Notes: generated by a model from the letters alone, not told the origin. A stretch of DNA of 64,000 nt from Phycisphaerae bacterium (GCA_028277645.1 JANQFV010000066.1:1-64000); one strand, 5' to 3'. Shown: positions 44,146 through 54,325, counted from the first letter of the stretch. Program-made: numbers and translations.

Positions 44146-46227
44146 ATGAAGCGTTCAAAGCAAGTGGATCAACGACCTTATGGGGCGCTCCGTGGTTCTC
44201 TGATGGTCGCGACGGTGGTGGTCGCGGCTGCAACATCCGCGGCGCTGGGCCAGGCGACGAACGAGATCACGCAGGTGGATCCAGTCTCGGCGGTGCAGGG
44301 GACCTACGGGCTGTTGGTGTCATTCACGCTGGACACCGATTTCCCGCCGGCACCGCCGGCTGGCGAGATGCCCGACAGCGTGATGATCGGCGACCTGGTC
44401 GGATCGTCCGTGACGCATCCCACGCAATACGTCATCACCGCCGTCTTCGACATCCCTTCCAGCGAGCTCACCGGATTGAAGGATGCGACGATCACCTTCT
44501 CGCCACCCACGGGAGGCACGTTGACGTTTTCGATGGCGGACGGGTTCGAGGTGCTCGCGGGTGCCGACACGCCGCCGACGGTGGTCCAGCAGCCGCAATC
44601 GCAGACGATCCCGCCGGGCGGAGCGGTGACGTTCACGGTTGTGGCGTCGGGGACTGCGCCGTTGACGTACCAGTGGCAAAAGGATAGTGGCGACATCTCC
44701 GGCGCGACCGATGCGTCGTACACGATCAATCCAGTGGATTGGGTTGATGCGGGCAATTACCGCTGTGTGGTCACCAACGACTTCGGTACGGATACGTCGG
44801 ACGAAGCCGTGCTCACGGTGGCGGAGTTGCCGACCGGTGCATACCCGGTCGTCGATACGGCGCAGGTCACATGCTACGACACTTCCACTGTGATCGCCGA
44901 TCCATTGCCGGGCGAGACGTACTACGGGCAGGACGCGCAGTTCAACGGTAATCAGCCGTCTTATGCGATCAGCGGGGATGAGCTGACGGTACACGACAAT
45001 GTGACCGGACTGACGTGGATGCGCGATCCCGATCTGAACGGCGATGGCGTCGTCGACGTCGACGACAAGCGGACGTTCGCTGAGGCGCCTGCTTACGCCG
45101 ACACGCTCAACTTGCAGAACTTCGGCGGCTACGACGATTGGCGCGTGCCGTCCATCAAAGAGCTGTACTCGCTGATGGACTTCCGCGGTACGGACCCGAT
45201 GAGCGACAACACGGCGAATCTGACGCCGTTCATCGACACGGATTACTTCTACTTTGGCTACGGTGATCTGGCGGCGAGTGAGCGAATCATCGATTCACAG
45301 TGGGTTACGACGTCGCTGACGGTGGACACGGTGTTGGGCGGGTCGCAGGGCATGTTCGGCGTGAATTTCGCAGACGGGCGGATCAAGGGCTATCCGACCA
45401 GCAAACTGTTCTACGTACGCCTGTGTCGCGGAAACACCGACTACGGCGTCAACAACTTCGTCGATAACGGCGACGGGACGGTAACCGATCACGCAACCGG
45501 CCTGATGTGGTCGCAGGACGACAGTGGCGACGGCGTGAACTTCGGACCGCGGTCCGGGATGACCTGGGTGGCCGCGCTGGTGTGGGTCGAGCAGAAGAAT
45601 GCCGAGCTCTACCTGGGCCACAACGATTGGCGTATGCCGAATGCGAAGGAGATGCAGAGCATCGTCGACTATTTGCGGGCACCCGGCGCCACGAGCTCGG
45701 CGGCGATCGATTCAATCTTCAACACCACGCAGATTACGAACGAAGGTGGCGATGTAGATTACCCGTGGTTCTGGACGGGCACGACGCACGTGCGTGAGGA
45801 CGGTAGCGGTACCGCCGGTGCGTACGTCTGCTTCGGGCGCGGCATGGGCTACTGGGACAGCGTATGGCAGGACGTACACGGTGCCGGCTGCCAGCGCAGC
45901 GATGGCAAGGACGGTAATTTCACCGGCTACACCTATGTTACCGACGGCTATTACTTCGGCGATGCACCGCAAGCTGACGCCAGCCGCATGTACAACTACG
46001 TCCGTCTGGTCCGTGATGCAGGCCCGCTGTGGCAGGCTGGCGACATGAACTGCGATGGTGACGTCGACTTCGGCGATATCAATCCGTTCGTCGACGCGTT
46101 GACCGATCCGGCGGCGTACGAGGCGGATTACCCCGACTGCGACATCAACAATGCCGACGTCAGCGCCAACGGGAGCGTCGGATTCGATGACATTAACCCG
46201 TTCGTGGCGCTGTTGCTCGGCACGTGA
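44146..46227 (+). CDS. Secreted Ig/Lcl-domain protein with dockerin-like end
   Basis: 693 residues from ATG 44146 (GAGGAG seven bases upstream). The signal peptide covers about residues 1-36 (LMVATVVVAAATSAALGQA). An Ig-like domain near 145-220 contains LTYQWQKDSGDISGATDASY and DAGNYRCVVTNDFG. Two Lcl/DUF1566 domains follow (about 265-440 and 445-620), each with the WR(V/M)P pattern: YDDWRVPSIKELYSLMDF and HNDWRMPNAKEMQSIVDY. A short EF-hand stretch (DPDLNGDGVVDVDD) interrupts the first. The end is a dockerin-like pair (GDMNCDGDVDFGDINPFVDA; NGSVGFDDINPFVALL). It probably binds surfaces or sugars. Lcl domains are found in adhesins. Confidence 0.85.
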   Translation: MKRSKQVDQRPYGALRGSLMVATVVVAAATSAALGQATNEITQVDPVSAVQGTYGLLVSFTLDTDFPPAPPAGEMPDSVMIGDLVGSSVTHPTQYVITAVFDIPSSELTGLKDATITFSPPTGGTLTFSMADGFEVLAGADTPPTVVQQPQSQTIPPGGAVTFTVVASGTAPLTYQWQKDSGDISGATDASYTINPVDWVDAGNYRCVVTNDFGTDTSDEAVLTVAELPTGAYPVVDTAQVTCYDTSTVIADPLPGETYYGQDAQFNGNQPSYAISGDELTVHDNVTGLTWMRDPDLNGDGVVDVDDKRTFAEAPAYADTLNLQNFGGYDDWRVPSIKELYSLMDFRGTDPMSDNTANLTPFIDTDYFYFGYGDLAASERIIDSQWVTTSLTVDTVLGGSQGMFGVNFADGRIKGYPTSKLFYVRLCRGNTDYGVNNFVDNGDGTVTDHATGLMWSQDDSGDGVNFGPRSGMTWVAALVWVEQKNAELYLGHNDWRMPNAKEMQSIVDYLRAPGATSSAAIDSIFNTTQITNEGGDVDYPWFWTGTTHVREDGSGTAGAYVCFGRGMGYWDSVWQDVHGAGCQRSDGKDGNFTGYTYVTDGYYFGDAPQADASRMYNYVRLVRDAGPLWQAGDMNCDGDVDFGDINPFVDALTDPAAYEADYPDCDINNADVSANGSVGFDDINPFVALLLGT

Positions 46228-46358
46228 GGGTCGTGCGTCTTGTCTGTCGGTGGCTCGTATCGGACCTGCGAGCGCATCCGCAGTCGCGCAAGCTGGTACG
46301 ATGAGGGTCCTGAGCCCGCATGACAATGGTGGAGCTGTTGATGTCCCCGGAGTGTGAT

Positions 46359-47747
46359 ATGAGGCCTTCTTTGTTGATCGCGTTGACGCTGTTCGTCAGT
46401 AGTGTGACGTCGCTAGCGCAGGCACCGTTTGAAGGCGTGACCATGATCGATGCACTCAACACAAGTGAGTGCTCTATGATGGACATGGATGGCACGATCC
46501 TGCAGACCTGGTACTGCGGAAATCGGCCGGCAAGCTTCCCTTACTTGCTGGCCGATGGTTCGATTGTGCGGCCTTGCGAGGACAGTGGCGGGTCCTTCAC
46601 TGGCGGCGGCGTTGGTGGACGCATCCAGAAATTCGACTCGGATGCCGCGCTGGTGTGGGACTATTACTTCTCGACGTATGACTATCAGCAGCACCACGAT
46701 ATTCAGCCCATGCCGAACGGTAACGTGTTGTTGATTGCCTGGGAGCGCAAGACGCGACAGGAAGCCCTTGATGCCGGCCGGCAGTCGATCAACGGCGAAA
46801 TGTGGCCGACGCTGATCGTCGAAGTGGAGCCGGACGGGACTACTGGCGGAAACATCGTGTGGGAATGGCATCTATGGGACCACCTGATCCAGGATGTCGA
46901 TCCGGGCAAGCCCAACTATGGTGTAGTCGCGGATCACCCAGAGCTGATCGACATAAACTACGGCAACCCCGGCGGTCCCGGCGGCGGAGGTGACTGGATC
47001 CACGCGAATTCCGTGGACTACAACGAACACTTGGACCAGATCGTCTTCAGTTCGCGGTCTTTCAACGAGTTCTACATCATTGACCATAGCACAACGACTG
47101 CCGAGGCGGTCGGACACATCGGCGGGAATTGTGGGATGGGCGGCGACATCCTGTACCGCTGGGGTAATCCAGCCGCCTACGATCGCGGAACGACCGCGGA
47201 TCAGTACTTCTACGTGATTCACGGCGTGAACTGGATCGACTGCGGCCTGCCGGGAGCGGGGAACATCCTGGCCTTCAACAACGGTGACCGCTCGGGCTCG
47301 ACCAATGACTACTCCACGGTCGATGAGATAATTCCGCCGGTTAACTCCGACGGAACGTACGCCATTGCAAACGGTGCGGCGTTCGGCCCGACTGCGCCCG
47401 TGTGGACGTACGGCGGGCCGGGCTGGTACGCGGGGCAGACGCAGTGCGGCGCGTATCGCCTGCCGAACGGGAACACGATCATCACTGCCGCCCAGAGCGG
47501 TTACGTGTTCGAAGTCACGGATAGCGGCGCGACGGTCTGGGATTACGATCACCCGTCCAATGTGCCGCGAGCACCGCGGTACTGGATGCTGGACGGGGAT
47601 GACTTCGAAGCGCTCGGTGGGTGCGTGACCGGTCCGAGTGGTGGATCGGCAGGTTGCGAAACGTACGATTCGGACTGCGACGACGACATCGACCTCGTGG
47701 ATCTGGTCGCGTTTCAGCTCAAGTTTGGGACGTACATCGGGCCGTAA
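46359..47747 (+). CDS. Arylsulfotransferase-like secreted protein with EF-hand end
   Basis: 462 residues from ATG 46359 (GGAG six bases upstream). Signal peptide about 1-22 (LLIALTLFVSSVTSLAQA). The body looks like the beta-propeller of the ASST/arylsulfotransferase family: LLADGSIVRPCEDSGG, QHHDIQPMPNGNVLLIAWER, DWIHANSVDYNEHLDQIVFS, and a later blade with CGAYRLPNGNTIITAAQSGY. The His residues in HHDIQPMPNGN and DWIHANS are in the positions that bind the sulfate donor in ASST; this is by pattern only. The C-terminus has one short EF-hand-like motif (DSDCDDDIDLVDLVAFQLKF), an incomplete dockerin. It lies close downstream of the Lcl protein gene. Confidence 0.78.
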   Translation: MRPSLLIALTLFVSSVTSLAQAPFEGVTMIDALNTSECSMMDMDGTILQTWYCGNRPASFPYLLADGSIVRPCEDSGGSFTGGGVGGRIQKFDSDAALVWDYYFSTYDYQQHHDIQPMPNGNVLLIAWERKTRQEALDAGRQSINGEMWPTLIVEVEPDGTTGGNIVWEWHLWDHLIQDVDPGKPNYGVVADHPELIDINYGNPGGPGGGGDWIHANSVDYNEHLDQIVFSSRSFNEFYIIDHSTTTAEAVGHIGGNCGMGGDILYRWGNPAAYDRGTTADQYFYVIHGVNWIDCGLPGAGNILAFNNGDRSGSTNDYSTVDEIIPPVNSDGTYAIANGAAFGPTAPVWTYGGPGWYAGQTQCGAYRLPNGNTIITAAQSGYVFEVTDSGATVWDYDHPSNVPRAPRYWMLDGDDFEALGGCVTGPSGGSAGCETYDSDCDDDIDLVDLVAFQLKFGTYIGP

Positions 47748-47889
47748 GCGCGCCCGGGTCGCTTCGTGTCGTATACTTAGGGTAGGAAGATTGGTCGTCC
47801 GAAACCGGGGCGCAGGCGGGTGTCCCCGGGGCCAGGACGGACCTGGCTGTATGCACGCTCCGGGTTCGGCATAGGCTGGAGGGTGGGTC

Positions 47890-48111
47890 ATGGTATTGGA
47901 CCTTACCTCGGAGCAGCGCTCGCTCCTCCTGCAACTCGTGGATGCGGAGCTGCGCGAACTCGGCACGGAGATTCGCCACACTGACGGCGCCAAGGGCGAC
48001 TTAAAGGACCGTCGTCGCGCGTTGCAGGCCCTGCACGATCTGTTGACGAGCCCGCCGGTCGGCGTAGGTCCGCCGGAACGCCCGCCGGGCGTGTGGGCCA
48101 GTTCGCCGTAG
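47890..48111 (+). CDS. Small conserved-looking helical protein
   Basis: 73 residues with GGAGG upstream of the ATG. A helical hairpin pattern fills about residues 5-52 (LTSEQRSLLLQLVDAELREL; EIRHTDGAKGDLKDRRRALQ), then a Pro/Gly-rich tail. I have seen similar small proteins annotated as hypothetical in several phyla but know no function. No signal peptide. It stands alone between the arylsulfotransferase-like gene and the YceI gene. Confidence 0.6.
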   Translation: MVLDLTSEQRSLLLQLVDAELRELGTEIRHTDGAKGDLKDRRRALQALHDLLTSPPVGVGPPERPPGVWASSP

Positions 48112-48202
48112 TGGTCGTGAGCGCGTTGCGCATCTGTCGTGGGCGGGGTCGGGGGATTCGTACGCCAATTGCGTGAGTGCGGATCACTCGTTGATCACTG
48201 CG

Positions 48203-48208
48203 TATAAT
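48203..48208 (+). promoter_or_regulatory. TATAAT -10 element upstream of the YceI gene
   Basis: TATAAT 61 bases before the YceI-family ATG. No convincing -35 at 16-18 bases. TATAAT also occurs before efp, uvrC and hmgA in this window. Confidence 0.35.
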
Positions 48209-48269
48209 CACGTCGTTGGGCCTGGCGCGGTCGGGTCTTCGGGCAGAAGCATCGATGTGGAGCATTCCC

Positions 48270-48869
48270 ATGCGACGACATAACGCCGTGCTGATTGCAG
48301 GTGCGCTGAGCTTGCTGGTGCTGCCGTTTGTGGTGCAGGCGCAGAAGGCGGACGAGTCCGTCAGCGAGACGTTCAAGGTCGATCCTGTGCATGCGTGTGT
48401 GTGGTTTCGGATCAACCACCTGAACATCGCGAACTTCTACGGGCGGTTCAACGAGATCAGTGGGACGTTCACGCTGAATGCCGGCAATCCGGACGCGAAC
48501 CGTCTCGCGATCAGCGTGAAGACAGCGAGTATTGATACCGCCAACGCCGACCGCGACAAACACCTGCGGGCGCCGGACTACTTTGACGCCGAGAAGTATC
48601 CGACGATCGAGTTTCGCAGCAGCAAGTTCAAGAAGATCAGCGACGCGAAGTTCGCGGTCACGGGCGAGCTGGCGCTGCACGGCGTGACGAAGCCGTTGAC
48701 GATCGAGCTGGAGAAGACCGGGGCCGGGAACGACCCCTGGGGCAACCATCGGGTCGGGCTGGAGACGACGTTCACTATCAAACGCAGCGAGTTTGGCATG
48801 ACGACGATGCTGGGCGCGCTCGGCGACGAAGTGCGGCTGACGGTGGCCGTCGAGGGGATTCGGCAGTAG
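48270..48869 (+). CDS. YceI-family periplasmic lipid-binding protein
   Basis: 199 residues from ATG 48270, with GTGGAG upstream. Signal peptide about 1-24 (VLIAGALSLLVLPFVVQAQ). The YceI lipocalin-like fold is clear: FKVDPVHACVWFRINHLNIA, IANFYGRFNEISGTFTLNAG, KHLRAPDYFDAEKYPTIEFR (the most conserved stretch, about 90-109) and VTGELALHGVTKPLTIELEK. Family members bind polyisoprenoids. It is followed 51 bases later by the pterin dehydratase gene, possibly on one transcript. Confidence 0.92.
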   Translation: MRRHNAVLIAGALSLLVLPFVVQAQKADESVSETFKVDPVHACVWFRINHLNIANFYGRFNEISGTFTLNAGNPDANRLAISVKTASIDTANADRDKHLRAPDYFDAEKYPTIEFRSSKFKKISDAKFAVTGELALHGVTKPLTIELEKTGAGNDPWGNHRVGLETTFTIKRSEFGMTTMLGALGDEVRLTVAVEGIRQ

Positions 48870-48920
48870 AACAGCCGCTTCGGAGATGCGAACTGCAACA
48901 CGGGACAGATTGGAGCTGAG

Positions 48921-49250
48921 ATGCCTGGATTGTCCAAGAAATCGTGCGTGCCGTGCTCCGGCGGCGTGCCGGCGCTGCGGGGCGAACAGATCAAGCCGTT
49001 CATCGACCAGCTCAGCGGCTGGGATGTGGTGGATGAGCACCACCTGGCGCGGAATTACACGTTCCCGGATTTCGTGTCGGCGTTACAGTTCGTCAACGCG
49101 ATCGGCGACGTCGCCGAGGCTGAAGGCCACCATCCGGATATTCACCTGACGTGGGGCAAGGTCGGCGTGCAGATCTTCACGCACAAGGTCGACGGGCTCA
49201 CGGAAAGCGATTTCATTCTCGCGGCGAAGATCGACGAATTGCCGAAGTGA
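48921..49250 (+). CDS. phhB: Pterin-4a-carbinolamine dehydratase
   Basis: Recycles the pterin cofactor used by phenylalanine hydroxylase. 109 residues. The catalytic motif is intact: EAEGHHPDIHLTWGKVGVQI (about 67-86), holding the two active His and the D. The first part has LSGWDVVDEHHLARNYTF and the hydrophobic core FPDFVSALQFVNAIGDVAE. GGAG precedes the ATG. No phenylalanine hydroxylase gene is in the window. Its convergent neighbour is homogentisate dioxygenase, which fits aromatic amino-acid breakdown. Confidence 0.94.
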   Translation: MPGLSKKSCVPCSGGVPALRGEQIKPFIDQLSGWDVVDEHHLARNYTFPDFVSALQFVNAIGDVAEAEGHHPDIHLTWGKVGVQIFTHKVDGLTESDFILAAKIDELPK

Positions 49251-49283
49251 GCGGCGTAAAGTGTCGTTGCACGGCGCGTCGTT

Positions 49284-49369
49284 CCGACGAGCGCAGTGAG
49301 GAGGAATCTACGCTCGGATCCACGCAATCGTCCATTCGCAGCTAGATCCCTCACTACGTTCGGGATGAC
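49284..49369. repeat. Convergent-junction repeat pair at 49.3 kb
   Basis: Inverted copy at 49284-49310 (CGACGAGCGCAGTGAGGAGG region) and direct copy at 49343-49369 (TAGATCCCTC ... GGGATGAC), between convergent phhB and hmgA. The two copies can fold into one large hairpin. The same layout occurs at 60.8 kb. Confidence 0.6.
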
Positions 49370-49380
49370 GGCTCGGACGA

Positions 49381-49403
49381 CCGACCGGGAGGTCGACCGC
49401 TAC
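49381..49403. repeat. 23-base palindromic repeat, copy 2
   Basis: CCGACCGGGAGGTCGACCG plus CTAC, matching the copy at 20275-20297 with one base changed. It lies 18 bases before the hmgA stop. Confidence 0.55.
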
Positions 49404-49421
49404 CGCCTGGGGGCGCGGCCG

Positions 49422-50594
49422 CTACTTCACCCACGTTGTGTGGTAGTCCTTCTGTTCGACGCGCACGGCTTCGGTCGTCAGGTAGAACGTCGAATACGCA
49501 TCGATCATTACGGCTAGCTCGTCGGTGCGTTTGGTGCCAATCGACTTTTCGTATGTGCCGGGGTGCGGGCCGTGTGTGATGCCGGCGGGGTGTACGCTCA
49601 GCGATTCCGAGTCGATTCCCTTGCGTGACGTGAAGTTGCCCTCAACGTAGTACAGCAGCTCGTCCATGTCGACGTTGGCGTGTGCGTAGGGGCAGGGGAT
49701 AGCCTGTTCATGATAGTCCACCATGCGCGGCACGAATGAGCAGATCACGAACTTGTCGCCGCCGACGAACGTCGTGTGGATCGTGGGCGGCAGGTGTACA
49801 AGCCCGGTTTTCGGCTGGTAGTCGTGGATGTTGAAAGCCACGGGGTAGACGGCGCCATCCCAGCCGGCGATGTCGAGCGGGAACTGCTCGTAGCGATGTA
49901 GCGTGAGCTGGTTGTCGCGCTTCATGACGATCTCGTACGGCGGCTCACCGTGTTGGGCGGGATCGAGTGCGAGCAGCTCCAGCGGCCAGCGGAAGTCGCG
50001 GTGTGAATACGGCGCAAAGTCGGTCAACTGGCCGTATTCGTTGCGATATGGGCTCGGGATGCCGATCTCCGGGCGGCCCTCATGTACGAGCAGCGTTGCG
50101 GGGCCGTCAAACGTCATGCGGTAGGGCGTCATCTTCGGGATCAGCACGTAGTCGTGCTCACGGAAGGGCAGGACGCCGTAGACGCTTTCGAGTGTGCCGC
50201 TGCCCGCTTTGACGAAGTAGAGTTCGTCGCCGTCGCCGTTGGAGAAGAAGCGGGATGTCGAGTCGGTGGGCTTGCAGACACCGACGTCGAGGCAGTCGCT
50301 GACAAGCAGCGTGCGGCGACCGGTCAGAAAATCTCCGCCCGGCTCGAGATTCTGTGTTCGGATATGTCGGCGCTGGAGCGGTTGGTCTTTGGCACGCTCG
50401 ACCGGGCAGAAGCCGTTTAGTGCAAGATCGACCACTTCGGTCTCGTCGGTCGGCGGCGTGCGGTAGTAGAGGATGGAGTAAGGTCCGCTGAATCCCGAGC
50501 GGGTGATCATCTGCTCGATCAGCAGGGTGCCGTTTTCGCGGAGCGCTGTATGGGGTTTGGCGGGGACGACGCCGAGCGTGTGTCGGTGGAGCAT
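49422..50594 (-). CDS. hmgA: Homogentisate 1,2-dioxygenase
   Basis: Opens the homogentisate ring to maleylacetoacetate with Fe(II). 390 residues. The cupin-type family features are visible: FFSNGDGDELYFVKAGSGTL (about 116-135), the His/Glu iron region in VDMDELLYYVEGNFTSRKGI (about 309-328) and the late metal His in VHPAGITHGPHPGTYEKSIG (about 334-353). It acts after HppD; the third step enzymes (maleylacetoacetate isomerase and fumarylacetoacetase) are not in the window. A TATAAT on the minus strand lies about 60 bases before the start. Confidence 0.93.
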   Translation of the reverse strand: MLHRHTLGVVPAKPHTALRENGTLLIEQMITRSGFSGPYSILYYRTPPTDETEVVDLALNGFCPVERAKDQPLQRRHIRTQNLEPGGDFLTGRRTLLVSDCLDVGVCKPTDSTSRFFSNGDGDELYFVKAGSGTLESVYGVLPFREHDYVLIPKMTPYRMTFDGPATLLVHEGRPEIGIPSPYRNEYGQLTDFAPYSHRDFRWPLELLALDPAQHGEPPYEIVMKRDNQLTLHRYEQFPLDIAGWDGAVYPVAFNIHDYQPKTGLVHLPPTIHTTFVGGDKFVICSFVPRMVDYHEQAIPCPYAHANVDMDELLYYVEGNFTSRKGIDSESLSVHPAGITHGPHPGTYEKSIGTKRTDELAVMIDAYSTFYLTTEAVRVEQKDYHTTWVK

Positions 50595-50652
50595 CGCTTA
50601 CGTTCCTGGTGGTTTGGAGTTGCGAGATCTTCGCCCGAAGCGGACGCGTGGG

Positions 50653-50658
50653 ATTATA
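50653..50658 (-). promoter_or_regulatory. TATAAT -10 element of hmgA
   Basis: Minus-strand TATAAT, 58 bases before the hmgA start. A TTGACT lies further upstream but at a 21-base spacing, longer than normal. Confidence 0.35.
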
Positions 50659-50790
50659 CCGCCCGAACCGTCCCGGGCGAGTCAAGTGGCAGTGCGGCGC
50701 TACCGGCGCGCGGGCGAATCGTCTATGATGGTCGTCCCGGGCGGGTAGGTCCCGGTGGTGCTCAGTTTCATGCCACAGGAGCGTGCGATC

Positions 50791-51171
50791 ATGGCCGTGC
50801 CCAAAGATCGGAAGTACTCCCAGACTCACGAGTGGTTCAAGGTGGATGGCGAAGTAGTCAGTGTCGGCATATCCCAGTTTGCCGCCGACGAACTGACCGA
50901 TATCACGTTCGTCGATCTGCCCGGCGCTGGCGATACGATCGAAGCCGGTAGCTACTTCGGCGAAGTTGAGTCCGTGAAAGCGACCAGCGAGCTGTACTCG
51001 GCCGTCGGCGGCGAGGTTGTGGATGTCAACGAGCGCCTCAACGACGAGCCGGAACTGGTCAACACCGATCCGTTCGGCGACGGCTGGATGGTGAAGATCA
51101 GGACGGCCGACCTCGGTCCGCTCGAGAAAATGCTCGACGGACCCGCCTACGATAAGATGATCGCCGAATAG
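50791..51171 (+). CDS. gcvH: Glycine cleavage system H protein
   Basis: Lipoyl carrier that shuttles the aminomethyl group between the P, T and L proteins. 126 residues from ATG 50791 (GGAG upstream); an earlier in-frame GTG is unlikely. The N-terminus [20 protein letters not shown] and the lipoylation site [20 protein letters not shown] (Lys about 63) are typical. The end is [20 protein letters not shown]. gcvP follows 124 bases downstream. No glycine riboswitch was recognised upstream, and gcvT is not in the window. Confidence 0.95.
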   Translation: MAVPKDRKYSQTHEWFKVDGEVVSVGISQFAADELTDITFVDLPGAGDTIEAGSYFGEVESVKATSELYSAVGGEVVDVNERLNDEPELVNTDPFGDGWMVKIRTADLGPLEKMLDGPAYDKMIAE

Positions 51172-51295
51172 AAGTTCCGGGTGCGGGCGGCCGCCCGCGG
51201 GATGCGCATCCGTCCAACGCGACCGCCCCGTGCGCCTGTCAATCTATGCGGCCGGGCGAAGCAGCGGGCGTCACGGTCGCGGAGTCCACGCATCC

Positions 51296-54223
51296 ATGGC
51301 TCACAGTTTTGATTCGCAAGCGCTACTCAATCCCTCCGATACCTTCATTCACCGGCACATCGCGCCCAGCGAAACGGATATCGCGGCGATGCTCGCGACG
51401 CTCGATTACGGGTCGCTCGAAGAGCTGGTTGACGCGACACTGCCGGATGACATTCGCGTGCGGCAGCCGCTCAACGTTGGGCCGCCGCGCAGCGAGCGCG
51501 AGTTGTTGTACGAGCTGCGCAGCGTAGCGGAGAAGAACGAGCGGTACCGGACATTCATCGGCCTGGGCTACTACGGGACGATCACGCCGCCGGTGATACA
51601 GCGTAACATCCTGGAGAATCCCGGCTGGTACACGCAGTACACGCCCTATCAGGCGGAGATTTCGCAGGGGCGGCTGGAAGCGCTACTGAATTTCCAGACG
51701 ATGGTGGCGGACCTGACTGGACTGCCGCTGGCGAACGCGTCATTGCTGGACGAGGCGACGGCGGCGGCCGAGGCGATGACGATGTGTCATCGCGTGGGGC
51801 GGAGCAAGCGCAACGGGTTCTTCGTAGCGAACGACTGCCATCCGCAGACGATTGCGGTCGTCGCGGCACGGGCCGAGCCGCTGGGGATCACGATTCACCG
51901 TGGAAACGCGGCGGACGTCGACTACGAGAAACAGGACCTGTTCGGCGTTCTGCTCCAGTACCCGAGCACGGACGGCACGGTGCGTGACTTGCGGGCGGAA
52001 CTGCAGGCGGCGCATGACGCCGGCGCGCTGGTCGTGGTGGCGACGGATCTGCTCGCGCTGACGTTGCTGACGCCGCCCGGGGAATTCGGCGCAGACATTT
52101 GCGTCGGTAGTGCGCAGCGCTTCGGCGTGCCGCTGGGCTACGGCGGCCCGCACGCCGCGTTCATGAGCACACGTGAGGAATACGCCCGTCAGATGCCCGG
52201 CCGGCTGGTCGGCGTGTCGAAAGACGCCCAGGGGAACGACGCGTATCGCCTGGCGGTGCAGACGCGCGAGCAACACATTCGCCGGGAGCGCGCGACGAGC
52301 AACATCTGCACCGCGCAAGTGCTGCTGGCGATCATGGCGGGGATGTACGCGGTGTATCACGGTCCGCAGGGGTTGCGGCGAATCGCGCAACGCGTACACG
52401 CGTACACGGGCATTCTCACGGAAGGGCTACGGCGGTTGGGATTCAAGGTCAGTGATGCGCCGGTCTTCGACACGGTGACAATTAAGCTAACAACGAAACG
52501 GGCAAATCCAGTGCTGAACCGCGCTCGTAAGCAGCGGACGAATCTGCGCGATTTTGGTGACGGGCGCGTCGGTGTGTCGCTGGACGAGCAGACGACGCGG
52601 GACGAGGTGCAGGCGCTGTGGCAGATCTTCGCCGGCAAGGAGCCGGTGCCGTTCACGGTCGATGATCTGGCCGGCCAGGTGGACTCGGAATTCGCCGGTC
52701 CGCTGGCGCGCACTACCGAGTACCTGACGCACGCCGTGTTCAACTCGTACCACGCCGAGCACGAGATGCTGCGCTATTTGCACCGCTTGCAGGCTCGTGA
52801 TCTGTCGCTGTGCACATCGATGATCCCGCTCGGCTCGTGCACGATGAAGCTGAACGGCACGACGGAAATGCTGCCGGTGACGTGGCCGGAGTTTGCGGAT
52901 CTGCATCCATTTGCACCAGCCGATCAGGCGCAGGGTTACGCCGAGCTGTTTCGCGGGCTGGAGCACTGGCTGCGCGAGATCACCGGATTCCACGCGGTTT
53001 CGTTGCAGCCAAACTCAGGGGCATCCGGCGAGTACACGGGGCTGCTGGTGATTCGTGCGTTTCATCGGGCGCGCGGTGAGGGGCACCGGAACGTGTGCAT
53101 CGTTCCGGTCTCAGCCCATGGTACGAATCCCGCGAGCTCGATCATGGCCGGCTGTCGCGTGGTGCCCGTTGAATGCGACGACCACGGGAACATCTGTGTG
53201 GAAGACCTGCGAGCCAAGGCGGAGCAGCATCGCGATAATCTGGCCGCGATCATGATCACCTATCCGTCCACGCACGGTGTGTTCGAAGGTGGCGTGCAGG
53301 AGATCTGCGAGATCGTCCACGCCAACGGCGGGCAGGTATACATGGACGGCGCGAACATGAACGCACAGGTCGGCCTGTGCCGGCCGGGCGATATCGGCGC
53401 CGACGTTGTGCATCTGAATTTGCACAAGACGTTTTGCATCCCGCACGGCGGTGGCGGGCCGGGCATGGGGCCGATTGCGTGTGCTCGACATCTGGCGCCG
53501 TACTTGCCGGGGCACCCGTTGGTGCCGTGTGGCGGGGAGCAGGCGATCGGACCGGTCTCGGCGGCTCCGTATGGCAGTCCCAGCATCTTGCCGATCTCGT
53601 GGCTGTATATCGGTCTGATGGGGACCGAAGGACTGCGCAAGGCCACGCAGGTCGCGATCCTGAATGCGAACTACATGGCGAAGCGACTGAGCGAGCATTA
53701 TCCCGTGCTGTACACGGGGCGCAATGGCCGTGTCGCGCACGAATTCATTCTCGATTGCCGCGCGTTCAAGAAGTCGGCGCACATCGAGGTCGAGGACATC
53801 GCCAAGCGCCTGATGGATTACGGCTTCCACGCTCCCACAATGTCTTGGCCGGTCGCCGGCACATTGATGATCGAGCCGACGGAAAGCGAGTCTAGGGCAG
53901 AGTGCGATCGGCTGTGCGACGCACTGATCGCCATTCGAAACGAGATTGGCGCGATTGAGCGCGGCGAAATGTCGCGCGAGGACAATCCGCTCAAAAACGC
54001 GCCGCACACAGCGTCGATGGTCAGTGCGGATACGTGGAATCACAGCTATTCGCGCGAGCTGGGCGCGTACCCGGTGGAATGGGTGCGGGCGCACAAGTTC
54101 TGGCCACCGGTGGCGCGGATCGACAACGTCTATGGCGATCGGCACCTGTTCTGCACGTGTCCGACCGTAGCGGAGCTGGCGACAACCGAGGAACCCGCCG
54201 TGGAAGCAGTGGGGGTGCACTAG
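51296..54223 (+). CDS. gcvP: Glycine dehydrogenase (decarboxylating), full-length P protein
   Basis: PLP enzyme that decarboxylates glycine and loads the aminomethyl group on GcvH. 975 residues from ATG 51296 (GGAG upstream), the single-chain form in which both halves are fused; many bacteria have split gcvPA/gcvPB. The N-half has [20 protein letters not shown] and [20 protein letters not shown]. The C-half has the PLP lysine in [20 protein letters not shown] (Lys about 715). The end has [20 protein letters not shown]. It follows gcvH. Confidence 0.97.
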   Translation: MAHSFDSQALLNPSDTFIHRHIAPSETDIAAMLATLDYGSLEELVDATLPDDIRVRQPLNVGPPRSERELLYELRSVAEKNERYRTFIGLGYYGTITPPVIQRNILENPGWYTQYTPYQAEISQGRLEALLNFQTMVADLTGLPLANASLLDEATAAAEAMTMCHRVGRSKRNGFFVANDCHPQTIAVVAARAEPLGITIHRGNAADVDYEKQDLFGVLLQYPSTDGTVRDLRAELQAAHDAGALVVVATDLLALTLLTPPGEFGADICVGSAQRFGVPLGYGGPHAAFMSTREEYARQMPGRLVGVSKDAQGNDAYRLAVQTREQHIRRERATSNICTAQVLLAIMAGMYAVYHGPQGLRRIAQRVHAYTGILTEGLRRLGFKVSDAPVFDTVTIKLTTKRANPVLNRARKQRTNLRDFGDGRVGVSLDEQTTRDEVQALWQIFAGKEPVPFTVDDLAGQVDSEFAGPLARTTEYLTHAVFNSYHAEHEMLRYLHRLQARDLSLCTSMIPLGSCTMKLNGTTEMLPVTWPEFADLHPFAPADQAQGYAELFRGLEHWLREITGFHAVSLQPNSGASGEYTGLLVIRAFHRARGEGHRNVCIVPVSAHGTNPASSIMAGCRVVPVECDDHGNICVEDLRAKAEQHRDNLAAIMITYPSTHGVFEGGVQEICEIVHANGGQVYMDGANMNAQVGLCRPGDIGADVVHLNLHKTFCIPHGGGGPGMGPIACARHLAPYLPGHPLVPCGGEQAIGPVSAAPYGSPSILPISWLYIGLMGTEGLRKATQVAILNANYMAKRLSEHYPVLYTGRNGRVAHEFILDCRAFKKSAHIEVEDIAKRLMDYGFHAPTMSWPVAGTLMIEPTESESRAECDRLCDALIAIRNEIGAIERGEMSREDNPLKNAPHTASMVSADTWNHSYSRELGAYPVEWVRAHKFWPPVARIDNVYGDRHLFCTCPTVAELATTEEPAVEAVGVH

Positions 54224-54288
54224 CACGTTTCTACGCGGTTTGCAGTCCGGCTGTGAACCGCATCGGCGGTGAAGTGCCGGGGCAGGCT

Positions 54289-54325
54289 GCAGGCGACCGT
54301 CGCCGAACTGACGCCGATCGCCTGC
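54289..54325. terminator. Possible hairpin between gcvP and the protease gene
   Basis: GCAGGCGA at 54289-54296 and TCGCCTGC at 54318-54325 could pair across a 21-base loop, between convergent genes. No T run; weak evidence. Confidence 0.25.

Noticed and set aside
50595-50790. Glycine riboswitch before gcvH
   Set aside because: No conserved glycine aptamer core could be recognised by eye in the short spacer; a covariance search would decide.
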